A stretch of 37,111 nt of DNA from JAAYTD01 sp964472015 (GCA_964472015.1 CAYYIP010000021.1:1-37111); one strand, 5' to 3'; positions 8,637 through 16,634 are shown, counted from the first letter of the stretch. The notes: generated by a model from the sequence alone, not told the origin. A program made the numbers and translations.

Positions 8637-9344
8637 TTATAACTTATCAAATTGCTTTAATTCATCTTTATAATAAACTGCAGTTTTTACTATCATATCA
8701 TATAATGATTGTCTACGTTCTGTCAAAACTAAGAAACACCCAAAAAATATAACTGCACTTAACATAGAAGATAAAATATCAAATAATACAAATTTAGTTA
8801 AAATAAATAATAAAGCAAAAAGAGAAGAAATATTCTTTATTAAAAAACGAGATATTAATTGTTGTAATCTAGCACTTTTTTTATTAGCACTGCCAATTAC
8901 AATACCAAGTATCATTTTCCCCGGAGTAGCTGCAAAAAATATTTCTGTTGAATAATAAATAATACCTATAGCTAACGATAAAGGAATAATTGAATTTAAC
9001 ATAATATTATTAAAATCTCGCATCATTTCAGTAGAAGTTAAAATTAAAGTTAAATCTAAATTTAATAAAACTTCTATTTTTTCACCAAAATTAGTAAAAA
9101 CAGTAATTATAATTAAAAAAATTATTCCATATATAAACATATCAATAATATAAGCTAATAATCTTTTCCAAAATCCTATACGCCACTTATAATCATCTTT
9201 TCCCGTATCCAAAGAGTCATTATAAAACATAGGTTTTTTACTATTTATATAATTAGTGCTTTTATCGCTATTTGAATTATTATCTAAATCTTCGTTTGAT
9301 TTATCCAGAGCTTTATTACCATTTTTTTCATCTTCCATTTTCAT
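8637..9344 (-). CDS. RDD-family membrane protein
   Basis: The protein has a hydrophilic, low-complexity N-terminus (about 55 residues rich in N, D, K and S), followed by an RDD domain. In that domain WRIGFWKRLLAYIIDMFIYG gives the R..A..ID signature and is followed by three to four hydrophobic helices. A second typical RDD element is FFAATPGKMILGIVI. The function of RDD proteins is mostly unknown; some are proposed to act in ion or small-molecule transport. The frame stays open to 9431, but the extra residues are only hydrophobic/aromatic translation of AT-rich spacer. I therefore take the ATG at 9342-9344, with a second ATG at 9338 equally plausible. It is the first gene of the leftward block and may be cotranscribed with nuoH. 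Confidence 0.8.
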   Translation of the reverse strand: MKMEDEKNGNKALDKSNEDLDNNSNSDKSTNYINSKKPMFYNDSLDTGKDDYKWRIGFWKRLLAYIIDMFIYGIIFLIIITVFTNFGEKIEVLLNLDLTLILTSTEMMRDFNNIMLNSIIPLSLAIGIIYYSTEIFFAATPGKMILGIVIGSANKKSARLQQLISRFLIKNISSLFALLFILTKFVLFDILSSMLSAVIFFGCFLVLTERRQSLYDMIVKTAVYYKDELKQFDKL

Positions 9345-9745
9345 ACACCCAATATCAATATTAAAATAAAAATAATATAATATAAAATTATAATATAAAA
9401 TATAAAATACTAAATAAACGTAAAAATACAAAAAAAAAACTAGTTTTTAATATACTTTTTTGTTTTTATAAATATATTTTTTACACATACAAATAATTAA
9501 TATAAAAAAATCAAACTAATTTTATTACTATCTTTATTTATATACTTATAGATACATAGTTAATTTAATAATTAATTAAAATTAATAAACTATATTTAAA
9601 ATTAAAGTTATTAAAATAAATAAAATTTATTTTTGTATTTTATATTTTTGTATTTTTGTATTTTAAATAAAATTTAAATAAATAATTAAGGTTTATAATA
9701 ATGTATATTATATTTAGTAAAATATAATATAATAAAATATATAAT
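9345..9745. other. Divergent AT-rich intergenic region with repeated TATTTTTG boxes
   Basis: About 400 bases without a gene separate the leftward RDD/nuo block from the rightward DnaQ gene. The stretch is nearly all A/T. Three TATTTTTG boxes (9628-9635, 9643-9650, 9651-9658) match the TAnnTTTG -7 element on the plus strand, but none has TTTG at the ideal 19-base spacing. If used, they would leave a leader of roughly 80-110 bases before the DnaQ start. I see no DnaA boxes, tRNA or small gene here. Confidence 0.45.
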
Positions 9746-10999
9746 ATGACTCCTATTTCAGATGCAATTTTTGTAGTAACAGACATTGAAACAACAGGTT
9801 CTGATCCAATACAAAACCACATAATGGATATATCTTGTATTTTAGTAAAAAACGACGAGATACTGTATACTTATAATTCTCTTATTAATCCTCATCAAAA
9901 TATACCTGAATTTATACAAAAAATGACTGGAATAACAGAAAATATAACAAAAAGTGCTCCTGAAGCTGCTCAAATAATGCAAGATGTCTATGAAATACTG
10001 TCTCAAGATTCTGTATGTTTTGTTGCTCATAATTATGTATTTGATTGGAGTTTTATAAAGGAAAGCTTAAAACAAGAAAATATTGTTTCTAATTTTGATA
10101 TACCAAAAATTTGTACGCTAAAACTTGCTAGAAAACTAATATCTAAAAATATAAAAAAAAATGTTGGCGATCTATCTAACTATTTTAATATACCAATAAT
10201 AAATCGTCATAGAGCTTTTTGTGACGCTTTAGCAACAGCTTATTTTTTTATAGAATTGTTACAAATTCTAAAAGATAAATATAATGTAATGTATGTTGAA
10301 GATATTATAAAATTTCAAAATATAAAAACTCTTAAATACATAAAATTAAATATACAAATAAAAGAAAAATTAAATTCTTATTTAAAAATATTACCACCAA
10401 AATATGGAATTATAAAATTTATAAATGAAAATAAAAAAATTATACATATTACAAAAACAAATAATCTAAGAGAACACTTCCTAACATATATTGAAGCATT
10501 TGATATGTCAACATCAAAAGTTAATAATATATTAAAAGAATTTGTACGTATAGAATGGATTGAAACTAATTCTGAATTAGAAAATAACTTATTATTTTAT
10601 GATGAATTAATTAAATATCAACCAAAATATAATTATATACCTTTAAAAGAGAAAACAAAAAATGTAGACCAAGAACTTATTTCAAGTATTATAATACTAG
10701 AAAATTCAAAACAAGAAAAAACTGTAGATGTATTTTTTATATATAAAAGTAGATTTATAAAATTAATAACAGTCGGAATAAAAGCAAATCTTACAGAAAT
10801 ATTTAATAATATAACTGATATATATTATAATAATATATATGATGATATCCAAAAAGATTATTTTAAAATTAAAATAGTAAATAATTGGATTGCAAAATAT
10901 TTCCCAATTGCTTCTGTAATTAATTTTAAGCATCAAGCAAAACATATATTAAATGAAGATATAAAAGAAAAAATAAGTGAGTTTTATATAAATAAGTGA
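9746..10999 (+). CDS. DnaQ-type DEDDh exonuclease fused to a degenerate UvrC-like GIY-YIG domain
   Basis: The N-terminal half (about 8-172) is a DnaQ-family 3'-5' exonuclease with a complete DEDDh set: D13 and E15 in VTDIETTG, D100 in AHNYVFDW, and H155 and D160 in NRHRAFCD. The middle (about 205-296) aligns by eye with the UvrC/Cho nuclease domain: LPPKYGIIKF for LPxxPGVYxF, HITKTNNLREH for YVGKAKNLRxR, and TNSELENNLLFYDELIKYQP ahead of KYN. Both motif tyrosines are changed (I223, H234), while R242 and a glutamate of ELEN remain, so nuclease activity of this half is doubtful. About 120 further residues are unrecognised. DnaQ-UvrC fusions are known in bacteria and linked to nucleotide excision repair. 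The gene stands alone, with no UvrA/B nearby. Confidence 0.82.
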   Translation: MTPISDAIFVVTDIETTGSDPIQNHIMDISCILVKNDEILYTYNSLINPHQNIPEFIQKMTGITENITKSAPEAAQIMQDVYEILSQDSVCFVAHNYVFDWSFIKESLKQENIVSNFDIPKICTLKLARKLISKNIKKNVGDLSNYFNIPIINRHRAFCDALATAYFFIELLQILKDKYNVMYVEDIIKFQNIKTLKYIKLNIQIKEKLNSYLKILPPKYGIIKFINENKKIIHITKTNNLREHFLTYIEAFDMSTSKVNNILKEFVRIEWIETNSELENNLLFYDELIKYQPKYNYIPLKEKTKNVDQELISSIIILENSKQEKTVDVFFIYKSRFIKLITVGIKANLTEIFNNITDIYYNNIYDDIQKDYFKIKIVNNWIAKYFPIASVINFKHQAKHILNEDIKEKISEFYINK

Positions 11000-11006
11000 G
11001 TTTTAT
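10971..11006. repeat. 17-bp direct repeat spanning the stop of the DnaQ fusion gene
   Basis: Two exact 17-base copies (10971-10987 and 10990-11006, period 19) cross the 3' end of the exonuclease gene. Because 19 is not a multiple of three, the second copy is read in another frame and supplies the TGA stop at 10997-10999. This looks like a recent replication-slippage duplication that set the present C-terminus. Confidence 0.7.
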
Positions 11007-11011
11007 TACAT

Positions 11012-11036
11012 AAATAAAAATAAGATATTTTTATTT
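11012..11036 (+). terminator. AT-only hairpin after the DnaQ fusion gene
   Basis: A perfect 10-bp stem (11012-11021 with 11027-11036, loop of 5) follows the stop codon by 12 bases and runs into T-rich sequence. The stem has no G or C, so termination efficiency is uncertain. Confidence 0.4.
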
Positions 11037-11098
11037 TTAATTCTTTGTTTATATTTAAATTTCAATTTTATAATTATTTCTATTCTATTAAATAAAAA

Positions 11099-11800
11099 AT
11101 GAAAAAAATATTATTCCTATTATGTTATATTATAACTTTTAATATTTCCAATAATTTATATGCTAATACAAATCCTTTAGAATTTAGTTTTTTTAGTGGA
11201 TTATCTATACCTAATAATACAGTATCAAAATTCTTTAATAAAGAAGTAATTATGCTTAAAATAGACTCCTTAGAAAGTACTGGGAAATTTATTACTAATT
11301 CAGCTTCAAATCTAGGATATCATATAGGTATAAGATTACGTAAAAATATGAGTGAAAATACATATTTATATGGTGGAATAGCCTTTCATCGTTTTAACCA
11401 AGGAACATATAACTTATATCTTACTGATAATACCAATAATAACGATACAGAAGAAATGATAGCAACGTTTTATTCTACTACAAATATAATTCCAATATCA
11501 ATAGGTATCAATTATTATTTAATAAAAGAGTTTATGGGAATTTATATTTTAGGAAATATAAGCTATAATATAATTTCAACTTCAATAGATTATGAAGTAA
11601 AAAAAACAATAACACTCCCTTATAAAATAACTTCTAATAAAGCAAGACCCGGTTTTGATATAGGTGCAGGTATTGATTTTGATCTAGAATTATTACTGTT
11701 AAATTTTGAAGGACGATATAATTTTTCTAATATAATAGGAAATGACAGCGATGAACCATATAAAAATTATGCAATAATTACTATAGGAGTAACATTCTAA
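11099..11800 (+). CDS. Secreted outer-membrane beta-barrel protein, unknown role
   Basis: The 233-aa product begins with a signal peptide (MKK, a hydrophobic stretch, likely cut after about residue 22, LYA/NT). The rest shows alternating polar/hydrophobic strands with G and aromatic residues, including HIGIRLRKNMSENTYLYGGI, ISIGINYYLI and GFDIGAGIDF. It ends in TIGVTF, a terminal phenylalanine typical of outer-membrane barrels. It resembles the small OmpX/PorT-like barrel proteins common in Bacteroidota, but I cannot place it in a named family. Its stop codon shares a base with the pyrF start, so the two are almost certainly cotranscribed, although no functional link is evident. Confidence 0.7.
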   Translation: MKKILFLLCYIITFNISNNLYANTNPLEFSFFSGLSIPNNTVSKFFNKEVIMLKIDSLESTGKFITNSASNLGYHIGIRLRKNMSENTYLYGGIAFHRFNQGTYNLYLTDNTNNNDTEEMIATFYSTTNIIPISIGINYYLIKEFMGIYILGNISYNIISTSIDYEVKKTITLPYKITSNKARPGFDIGAGIDFDLELLLLNFEGRYNFSNIIGNDSDEPYKNYAIITIGVTF

Positions 11801-12609
11801 TGATGTCGTTTAAAAAATTACAATCATCTATAAAAAAATCTAATTCATTGCTTTGCATAGGTTTAGATTCTGATATTTCAAAACTTCCAAATGTATTTAG
11901 TAAAGATATAAATGGTCTTTTATCTTTTAATCAATGTATAATAGAAGCCACTTCAGATATTGTTGCAGCTTATAAAATAAATTTTGCATTTTATGAACAA
12001 TATGGAAAAGATGGATTTGATGTATTAGAAAAAACTTTTAAATTAATTCCAACAACAATTTTTACAATAGCAGATGCAAAAAGAGGAGATATAGGAAATA
12101 CAACAGCAGCATATGCAACATCCGTTTTTAATTATTTTAATGCAGATTCTGTAACGGTAAATCCTTATATGGGCTTAGATTCAATAGATAAATTTTTAGA
12201 TGATAAAAATAAATTCATTTTTATATTAGCCTTAACTTCAAATCCGGGTTCAAATGATTTTCAAAGATTGATTGCTGATAATAAATTTATATATCAACAT
12301 ATAATAGAAAAATCTATTGCAAATTATTCTAAAGAAAATATAGGATTTGTTATAGGTGCAACCCATCCTAAAGAAATAGAAAATATACGTAAAATAATAC
12401 CAAGTTATAGTTTATTAATCCCAGGTATTGGTACACAAGGCGGAAATATAAAAGAAGTAATTAATGCAAATGACAATGGTACTGCATTAATAAATGTTTC
12501 TCGTGCAATAATATATCCACAAATAAATAAAAATAACATAAATATACTTGAATTTGCAACAATAGTAAGACAAACAGCAATAAAATATTTTAATTATATG
12601 AAATTATAA
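11800..12609 (+). CDS. pyrF: Orotidine 5'-phosphate decarboxylase (long type)
   Basis: This enzyme makes UMP from OMP, the last step of de novo pyrimidine synthesis. The active-site motif DAKRGDIGNT is at about 92-101, with catalytic K94. Supporting segments are LCIGLDSD (substrate loop), AAYKINFAFYEQYG and the phosphate-binding PGIGTQGG. The 269-aa length and the GNT form of the motif fit the longer type 2 PyrF family. Two ATGs occur in tandem (11800 and 11803); the first overlaps the preceding stop by one base (TAATG), and either could be used. pyrD is elsewhere in the window on the other strand. Confidence 0.95.
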   Translation: MMSFKKLQSSIKKSNSLLCIGLDSDISKLPNVFSKDINGLLSFNQCIIEATSDIVAAYKINFAFYEQYGKDGFDVLEKTFKLIPTTIFTIADAKRGDIGNTTAAYATSVFNYFNADSVTVNPYMGLDSIDKFLDDKNKFIFILALTSNPGSNDFQRLIADNKFIYQHIIEKSIANYSKENIGFVIGATHPKEIENIRKIIPSYSLLIPGIGTQGGNIKEVINANDNGTALINVSRAIIYPQINKNNINILEFATIVRQTAIKYFNYMKL

Positions 12610-12641
12610 TATTTAACAAAAAAATATAACTTATTTTATTT

Positions 12642-12670
12642 TTGACAAATGTTACTTATTTTTGTATTTA
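12642..12670 (+). promoter_or_regulatory. Candidate promoter upstream of rsmI
   Basis: In the 159-base gap before rsmI there is a TTGACA (12642-12647) with TATTTA 17 bases later (12665-12670), and an overlapping TATTTTTG box (12657-12664). The -10 match is weak (3 of 6), and the TAnnTTTG box lacks a correctly spaced TTTG, so the type of promoter is unclear. Confidence 0.25.
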
Positions 12671-12768
12671 TATATTAATAATAACACTAGAAAATAATAA
12701 ATAACTTAATTAATAAATTTATTAAAAAAACTATTGTTATTATATTAGGCTTTTATTTTAATTAATTT

Positions 12769-13683
12769 ATGAAACAAACAGAAAAACAAAAAAAAGGGAA
12801 ATTATATATAGTTTCTACTCATATCGGTAATAGAGAAGATATTACAATTAGAGCAATTGAAATTTTAAAACTTTGTGATTTAGTAATCTGTGAAGATTTA
12901 AAAATAGGATCTAAGATTTTAAAAGAACTAAACATTCATAATAAATTAGACATAATGAATGAACAAAATGAAAATAAAAAAGTATTTGAGTTCATTCAAA
13001 TGATTAATGAAGGTAATAAACTTGCATTAATTTCTGACTGTGGAACACCTATATTTGCAGATCCAGGAAATGAATTGTTACGTAATGCTATTGTTAGTAA
13101 TGTAGACATAATTGTAGTCCCCGGTGCATCAAGTTTAATGACTGCCTTAGTTCGTAGTGGTATGAACTTAGAACAATTTTTATATGCTGGTTTCCCACCT
13201 CGTAATAAACAAGAAAGAGAAAACTTCTTATTAGATATTTCAAAAGAAAAACGAACCGTTGTTTTATATGATACTCCTTATCGTTTATTACCTGTCTTAG
13301 AAGATGCATGTAAGATAATGCCCCATAGAAATATTTATTTAGGAATGAATCTGACGATGCCTTTTGAAACCCATCATTATGGTACATTCCAAGAAATATA
13401 TAACAAATTAAAAAATGAACGTATAAAAGCAGAATTTGTTATTGTATTTGAAGGAATGGATTATAATTTAGCAATAAGACAACCAGACTTTTTGAAAAAA
13501 GAAAATAGAGGAAAAAGAGAAAGACGATTTGATAATGAATTTAGAAATAACCGCACAAGAAAAGGTATAAATAAAGAAAAAGGACCAAAGAAAAATTATC
13601 GTGAACAAAATACAAACAGATATAAAGACAAAAAAACAACATATAGTTTTAAAAGAGATAAAAATACGAAGCGTAGACCATAA
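12769..13683 (+). CDS. rsmI: RsmI-family tetrapyrrole-fold methyltransferase with a strongly basic C-terminal tail
   Basis: RsmI 2'-O-methylates C1402 of 16S rRNA. Residues 10-230 show the family signatures: GKLYIVSTHIGNREDITIRA (start of the fold), the SAM-site loop ISDCGTPIFADPG (88-100) and VVPGASSLMTAL. The usual RsmI C-terminal region is absent. From about residue 241 to 304 the chain is instead very basic and low in complexity: I count 26 Lys/Arg in 64 residues, with many N, E and Y, probably disordered. Such a tail could bind rRNA. The sequence DCGTPxFADPG differs from the E. coli form (VSDAGTPLISDPG), so the exact nucleotide target is inferred. It stands alone, with gaps of 159 and 269 bases on either side. 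Confidence 0.82.
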   Translation: MKQTEKQKKGKLYIVSTHIGNREDITIRAIEILKLCDLVICEDLKIGSKILKELNIHNKLDIMNEQNENKKVFEFIQMINEGNKLALISDCGTPIFADPGNELLRNAIVSNVDIIVVPGASSLMTALVRSGMNLEQFLYAGFPPRNKQERENFLLDISKEKRTVVLYDTPYRLLPVLEDACKIMPHRNIYLGMNLTMPFETHHYGTFQEIYNKLKNERIKAEFVIVFEGMDYNLAIRQPDFLKKENRGKRERRFDNEFRNNRTRKGINKEKGPKKNYREQNTNRYKDKKTTYSFKRDKNTKRRP

Positions 13684-13755
13684 TATAAAAACTTTATTCT
13701 AATACATTTTATATAAATTTTTTTATATATAACTATTTTATTACATAACTATAAT

Positions 13756-13827
13756 TAAAGAGTAAAACATAATATTATAAAATAATATTAATATTAATAT
13801 TTAATTATCTTACTCTTTATTTTGTTT
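13756..13827 (+). terminator. Possible terminator after rsmI
   Basis: A 10-bp stem (13756-13765 with 13810-13819) encloses an AT-rich interior with further self-complementarity and is followed by a T-rich run (to about 13827). The long loop makes this less certain than the compact hairpins elsewhere in the window. Confidence 0.35.
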
Positions 13828-13882
13828 TTAATAAAAATATAACAACAAAATGATATTTTTTTAGTATTTTAGAGATTATAAT

Positions 13883-13926
13883 ATTACCTAATAAAATTTA
13901 ATAAATTACCTAATAAAATTTAATAA
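13883..13926. repeat. Perfect tandem duplication of a 22-bp unit upstream of fba
   Basis: Two identical 22-base copies lie head to tail (13883-13904, 13905-13926), ending 26 bases before the fba start, so they fall in its leader or promoter. Nothing similar was seen in the other gaps. Copy-number change here could alter fba expression. Confidence 0.75.
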
Positions 13927-13952
13927 ATTATCAAATAAACAAAGAGAGTAAA

Positions 13953-14945
13953 ATGGTACATTACAAAGAACTTGGCTTAGTAAATACAAAAGAAATATTT
14001 GCTAAAGCAATAAAAGGTGGATATGCAATTCCAGCATATAACTTTAATAATTTAGAACAACTACAAGCAATAATACAAGCTTGTGTTGAAACAAATTCAC
14101 CAGTAATATTACAGGTATCAAGTGGTGCTAGAAAATATGCAAATCAAACATTATTACGTTTCTTAGCACAAGGAGCAGTAGAATACTCAAAAGAACTAGG
14201 AGGCAACATTCCAATTGTTCTACATTTAGATCATGGTGATTCTTTTGAACTTTGTAAATCTTGTATAGAATTAGGTTTTTCTTCTGTAATGATAGATGGA
14301 TCACATCTCCCTTATGAAGAAAATATTGCTCTTACAAAAAAAGTAGTAGAATATGCACATAAATATGATGTTACCGTTGAAGGTGAATTAGGGGTATTAG
14401 CAGGTGTGGAAGATGATGTGTCAGCAGCAAAACATATTTATACAAATCCAGAAGATGTAGAAGACTTTGTGAAAAAAACAGGAGTTGATTCACTTGCTAT
14501 TTCAATAGGAACATCTCATGGCGCAAATAAATTTAAACCCGAACAGTGTACACGAAATTCAGAAGGAATTTTAGTACCACCATCATTACGCTTTGATATT
14601 TTAAAAGAAATCGAAAAACGAATCCCTGGATTCCCAATAGTATTACACGGTTCTTCATCAGTACCACAAGACCAAGTAAAAATAATAAATAAATATGGTG
14701 GTCAATTAAAAGATGCTATAGGAATTCCTGAAGATGAATTAAGAAAAGCAGCAAAATCTGCTGTTTGTAAAATAAATATAGATAGTGATGGACGTTTAGC
14801 AATGACCGCATCTATACGTGAAACACTTGCATTAAAACCAGCAGAATTTGATCCACGTAAATATTTAGGGCCAGCAAGAGATAATTTAAAAAAATTATAT
14901 ATGCATAAAAATAAAAATGTACTTGGAAGCGCTGACAAAGCATAA
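13953..14945 (+). CDS. fba: Class II fructose-bisphosphate aldolase
   Basis: This zinc-dependent aldolase interconverts fructose 1,6-bisphosphate and DHAP plus glyceraldehyde 3-phosphate. Metal and substrate motifs are visible: VLHLDHGDSFELCKSCIELG (zinc ligand His and catalytic Asp), VEGELGVLAG (ligand Glu region), SLAISIGTSHG (ligand His) and VLHGSSSVP (ligand His). It ends with the family segment FDPRKYLGPARDNLKKLY. The 330-aa length is normal. A purine-rich AAAGAGAG precedes the ATG by a few bases, one of the few SD-like leaders in the window. A strong hairpin terminator follows, so it is probably a single-gene transcript. With pgi it represents glycolysis/gluconeogenesis. Confidence 0.97.
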   Translation: MVHYKELGLVNTKEIFAKAIKGGYAIPAYNFNNLEQLQAIIQACVETNSPVILQVSSGARKYANQTLLRFLAQGAVEYSKELGGNIPIVLHLDHGDSFELCKSCIELGFSSVMIDGSHLPYEENIALTKKVVEYAHKYDVTVEGELGVLAGVEDDVSAAKHIYTNPEDVEDFVKKTGVDSLAISIGTSHGANKFKPEQCTRNSEGILVPPSLRFDILKEIEKRIPGFPIVLHGSSSVPQDQVKIINKYGGQLKDAIGIPEDELRKAAKSAVCKINIDSDGRLAMTASIRETLALKPAEFDPRKYLGPARDNLKKLYMHKNKNVLGSADKA

Positions 14946-14960
14946 AATATATAAACTTAT

Positions 14961-14995
14961 AAAATATAGGAATAGAACTCTATTCCTATATTTTT
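14961..14995 (+). terminator. Intrinsic terminator after fba
   Basis: A perfect 15-bp stem (14961-14975 with 14980-14994, loop of four bases) containing a GG/CC core is followed by a T-run. It begins 15 bases after the fba stop codon and has typical rho-independent form. Confidence 0.8.
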
Positions 14996-15031
14996 ATTAA
15001 TATAATTTTTAATAGTAAATAATAATAAACT

Positions 15032-15544
15032 ATGGAACAAATTTGGGCGCCCTGGCGTTCTAAATATATAGATTCATTTAAAAATAATGAAAAAAATAAA
15101 ACAAATAAAAATGACTGTTTTATTTGTGAGGCAATAAATAATAAAGAAATAAAACTAGAAAAAGATTTTTTAATCATTACTCGTAGAAAATATTGTATAG
15201 CACTATTAAATAAGTATCCTTATAATAATGGACATATATTAGTTGCACCACTAAAACATATTTCTGATTTTACAAAATTAGAAAAAGAAGAAATACTAGA
15301 AATAACAGAAGTAATAAAAGAAATTATTGATATAGAAAAACAACTATTTAACCCAAATGGTTTTAATATAGGAGTAAATATAGGACAGGCAGCAGGTGCT
15401 GGACTACCTGATCATATCCATTTCCATATAGTACCACGATGGAGTGGAGATTCTAATTTTATGGCAATATGTGCTGATATAAAAGTTATATCAAACGATA
15501 TTATGAAATTACAAGAAATATTATATAATCTTCTAAATAAATAG
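15032..15544 (+). CDS. HIT-family nucleotide hydrolase/transferase
   Basis: HIT proteins act on nucleoside phosphate-phosphate bonds through a histidine nucleophile. The triad DHIHFHIVPRW has H128, H130 and H132. The N-terminus IWAPWRSKYI with C29-x2-C32 (CFIC) is typical of the AP4A phosphorylase-like branch that carries a zinc site. The 170-aa length is normal. The specific substrate (diadenosine polyphosphates or AMP conjugates) cannot be told. It lies 17 bases ahead of ksgA on the same strand and is probably cotranscribed with it. Confidence 0.9.
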   Translation: MEQIWAPWRSKYIDSFKNNEKNKTNKNDCFICEAINNKEIKLEKDFLIITRRKYCIALLNKYPYNNGHILVAPLKHISDFTKLEKEEILEITEVIKEIIDIEKQLFNPNGFNIGVNIGQAAGAGLPDHIHFHIVPRWSGDSNFMAICADIKVISNDIMKLQEILYNLLNK

Positions 15545-15561
15545 TAAATTAATAATATATA

Positions 15562-16380
15562 ATGCAATTATATAATTTAACTCCAATAAAATCATTAGGA
15601 CAAAATTTTTTAATTGATAAAAATTTAGCAAATAAAATTGTTAATCAACTAGACAGTATCAACAATAAAAATGTAATAGAAATAGGCCCTGGAATGGGCG
15701 CTTTAACAGATATTTTATTGTCAAAAAATGCAAATGTTTTTGCTATTGATAAAGATACTAGAGCGGTAGAATACTTGACTAAAAAATATAAAAATAATAA
15801 AAATTTTACAATTTTAAATTCTGATATACGAACAGTAGATCTAAATCTACTAAATATAAAAGATCTACTTGTTATAGGAAATATACCATATAATATATCA
15901 ACAGATATATTATTTTGGTTATTTGATTTCAATAATATAATAAATAAAGTTGTTCTAACAGTACAACGAGAAGTAGCAGAACGATTGTGTGCAAAATATA
16001 AAACAAAAACCTATGGAATTACAACGATAGCAACACAATTATATGGCACACCAAAAATAATGTTTAATATACCATCAAGTGCTTTTTATCCTGCTCCAAA
16101 AGTTACTTCTTCTGTACTAAAAATAGAATTCAATAATGTATACAATAATATCAATAAAAAACAAATACTATCATTAGTTAAAGCGTCTTTTTCACATAGA
16201 CGAAAAAAGATAAATAATTCTATAAAACAATATTTATTAAATAATAAAGTTAATACAGTTAAATTAAATGAAGAATTAAATAAAAAAAATTTGCCATATT
16301 TAACAAAACGTGCGGAAGAATTAACTGTTGAAGATTTTATTATATTTCACGAAATAATAACAAGCTGTAAAGAAATATAA
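15562..16380 (+). CDS. ksgA: 16S rRNA (adenine1518/1519-N6)-dimethyltransferase
   Basis: KsgA (RsmA) dimethylates two adjacent adenines in helix 45 during late 30S assembly. The chain shows KSLGQNFLID at the N-terminus, SAM motif I IEIGPGMGALT (39-49), acidic motif II AIDKD, and catalytic NIPY (107-110). It also has the C-terminal segment FYPAPKVTSSV, found in all KsgA proteins, and the SFSHRRKKINNSI element. The 272-aa length is normal. It is likely cotranscribed with the HIT gene. It ends 16 bases before a hairpin that lies between it and the opposing tRNA-Ser. Confidence 0.97.
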   Translation: MQLYNLTPIKSLGQNFLIDKNLANKIVNQLDSINNKNVIEIGPGMGALTDILLSKNANVFAIDKDTRAVEYLTKKYKNNKNFTILNSDIRTVDLNLLNIKDLLVIGNIPYNISTDILFWLFDFNNIINKVVLTVQREVAERLCAKYKTKTYGITTIATQLYGTPKIMFNIPSSAFYPAPKVTSSVLKIEFNNVYNNINKKQILSLVKASFSHRRKKINNSIKQYLLNNKVNTVKLNEELNKKNLPYLTKRAEELTVEDFIIFHEIITSCKEI

Positions 16381-16421
16381 AATATATAAAAACAAAAATA
16401 GCACTTAAATAAAGTGCTATT
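16381..16421 (-). terminator. Hairpin between ksgA and tRNA-Ser, best read as the tRNA terminator
   Basis: A perfect 10-bp stem (16397-16406 with 16412-16421, loop of five) with AGCACTT/AAGTGCT arms. On the minus strand the stem is followed by TTTGTTTTTATATATT, a U-rich tail, placing it as a terminator 48 bases downstream of tRNA-Ser. On the plus strand no U-tract follows, so any effect on ksgA would be weaker. Confidence 0.65.
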
Positions 16422-16469
16422 AAAATATAAATCTTCTATTGTTATTATTATTTTATTTAAGTTTAGAAG

Positions 16470-16551
16470 CGGAAGATGAGGGACTCGAACCCCCACAGGC
16501 GTGAACCCGGCGGTTTTCAAGACCGCTGCAATACCATTATGCGAATCTTCC
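16470..16551 (-). tRNA. tRNA-Ser (anticodon UGA)
   Basis: Read on the minus strand, a 7-bp acceptor stem GGAAGAT/ATCTTCC closes the molecule, with a G discriminator (16470), as usual for tRNA-Ser. The anticodon arm is GCGGT-CTTGAAA-ACCGC, giving UGA, which reads UCN serine codons. There is a long variable arm (class II) and a T-arm with GGTTCGAGTCC. The 3' CCA is not encoded. A plus-strand open frame that crosses this locus is spurious. Confidence 0.95.
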
Positions 16552-16591
16552 TTGTATTAAAAATTTACATAATTAACTTAAATTTAAGTTA

Positions 16592-16623
16592 CAAATATAC
16601 TATTTTTCTTAATAACAACCAAA
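16592..16623 (-). promoter_or_regulatory. Bacteroidota-type promoter for tRNA-Ser
   Basis: On the minus strand, TTTG (16620-16623) and TATATTTG (16592-16599) are separated by 20 bases. This closely matches the TTTG-N19-TAnnTTTG promoter of Bacteroidota, with the -7 box 40 bases before the tRNA 5' end. The element is in the 83-base gap shared with the divergent FtsB-like gene. Confidence 0.6.
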
Positions 16624-16634
16624 TTAATAAAAAA

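Noticed and set aside
9345..9431. Upstream 29 codons of the RDD protein
   Set aside because: They encode only Y/F/I/L-rich sequence that mirrors AT-rich spacer; the hydrophilic start at 9344 or 9338 is more natural.
9345..9745. Replication origin in the large divergent AT-rich gap
   Set aside because: No DnaA-box cluster (TTATNCACA) and no dnaA, dnaN or gidA neighbours are present.
16476..16634. N-terminal extension of the FtsB-like gene
   Set aside because: The frame is antisense to a complete tRNA-Ser and encodes no recognisable sequence; the ATG at 16635 starts directly before the membrane helix expected for the family.
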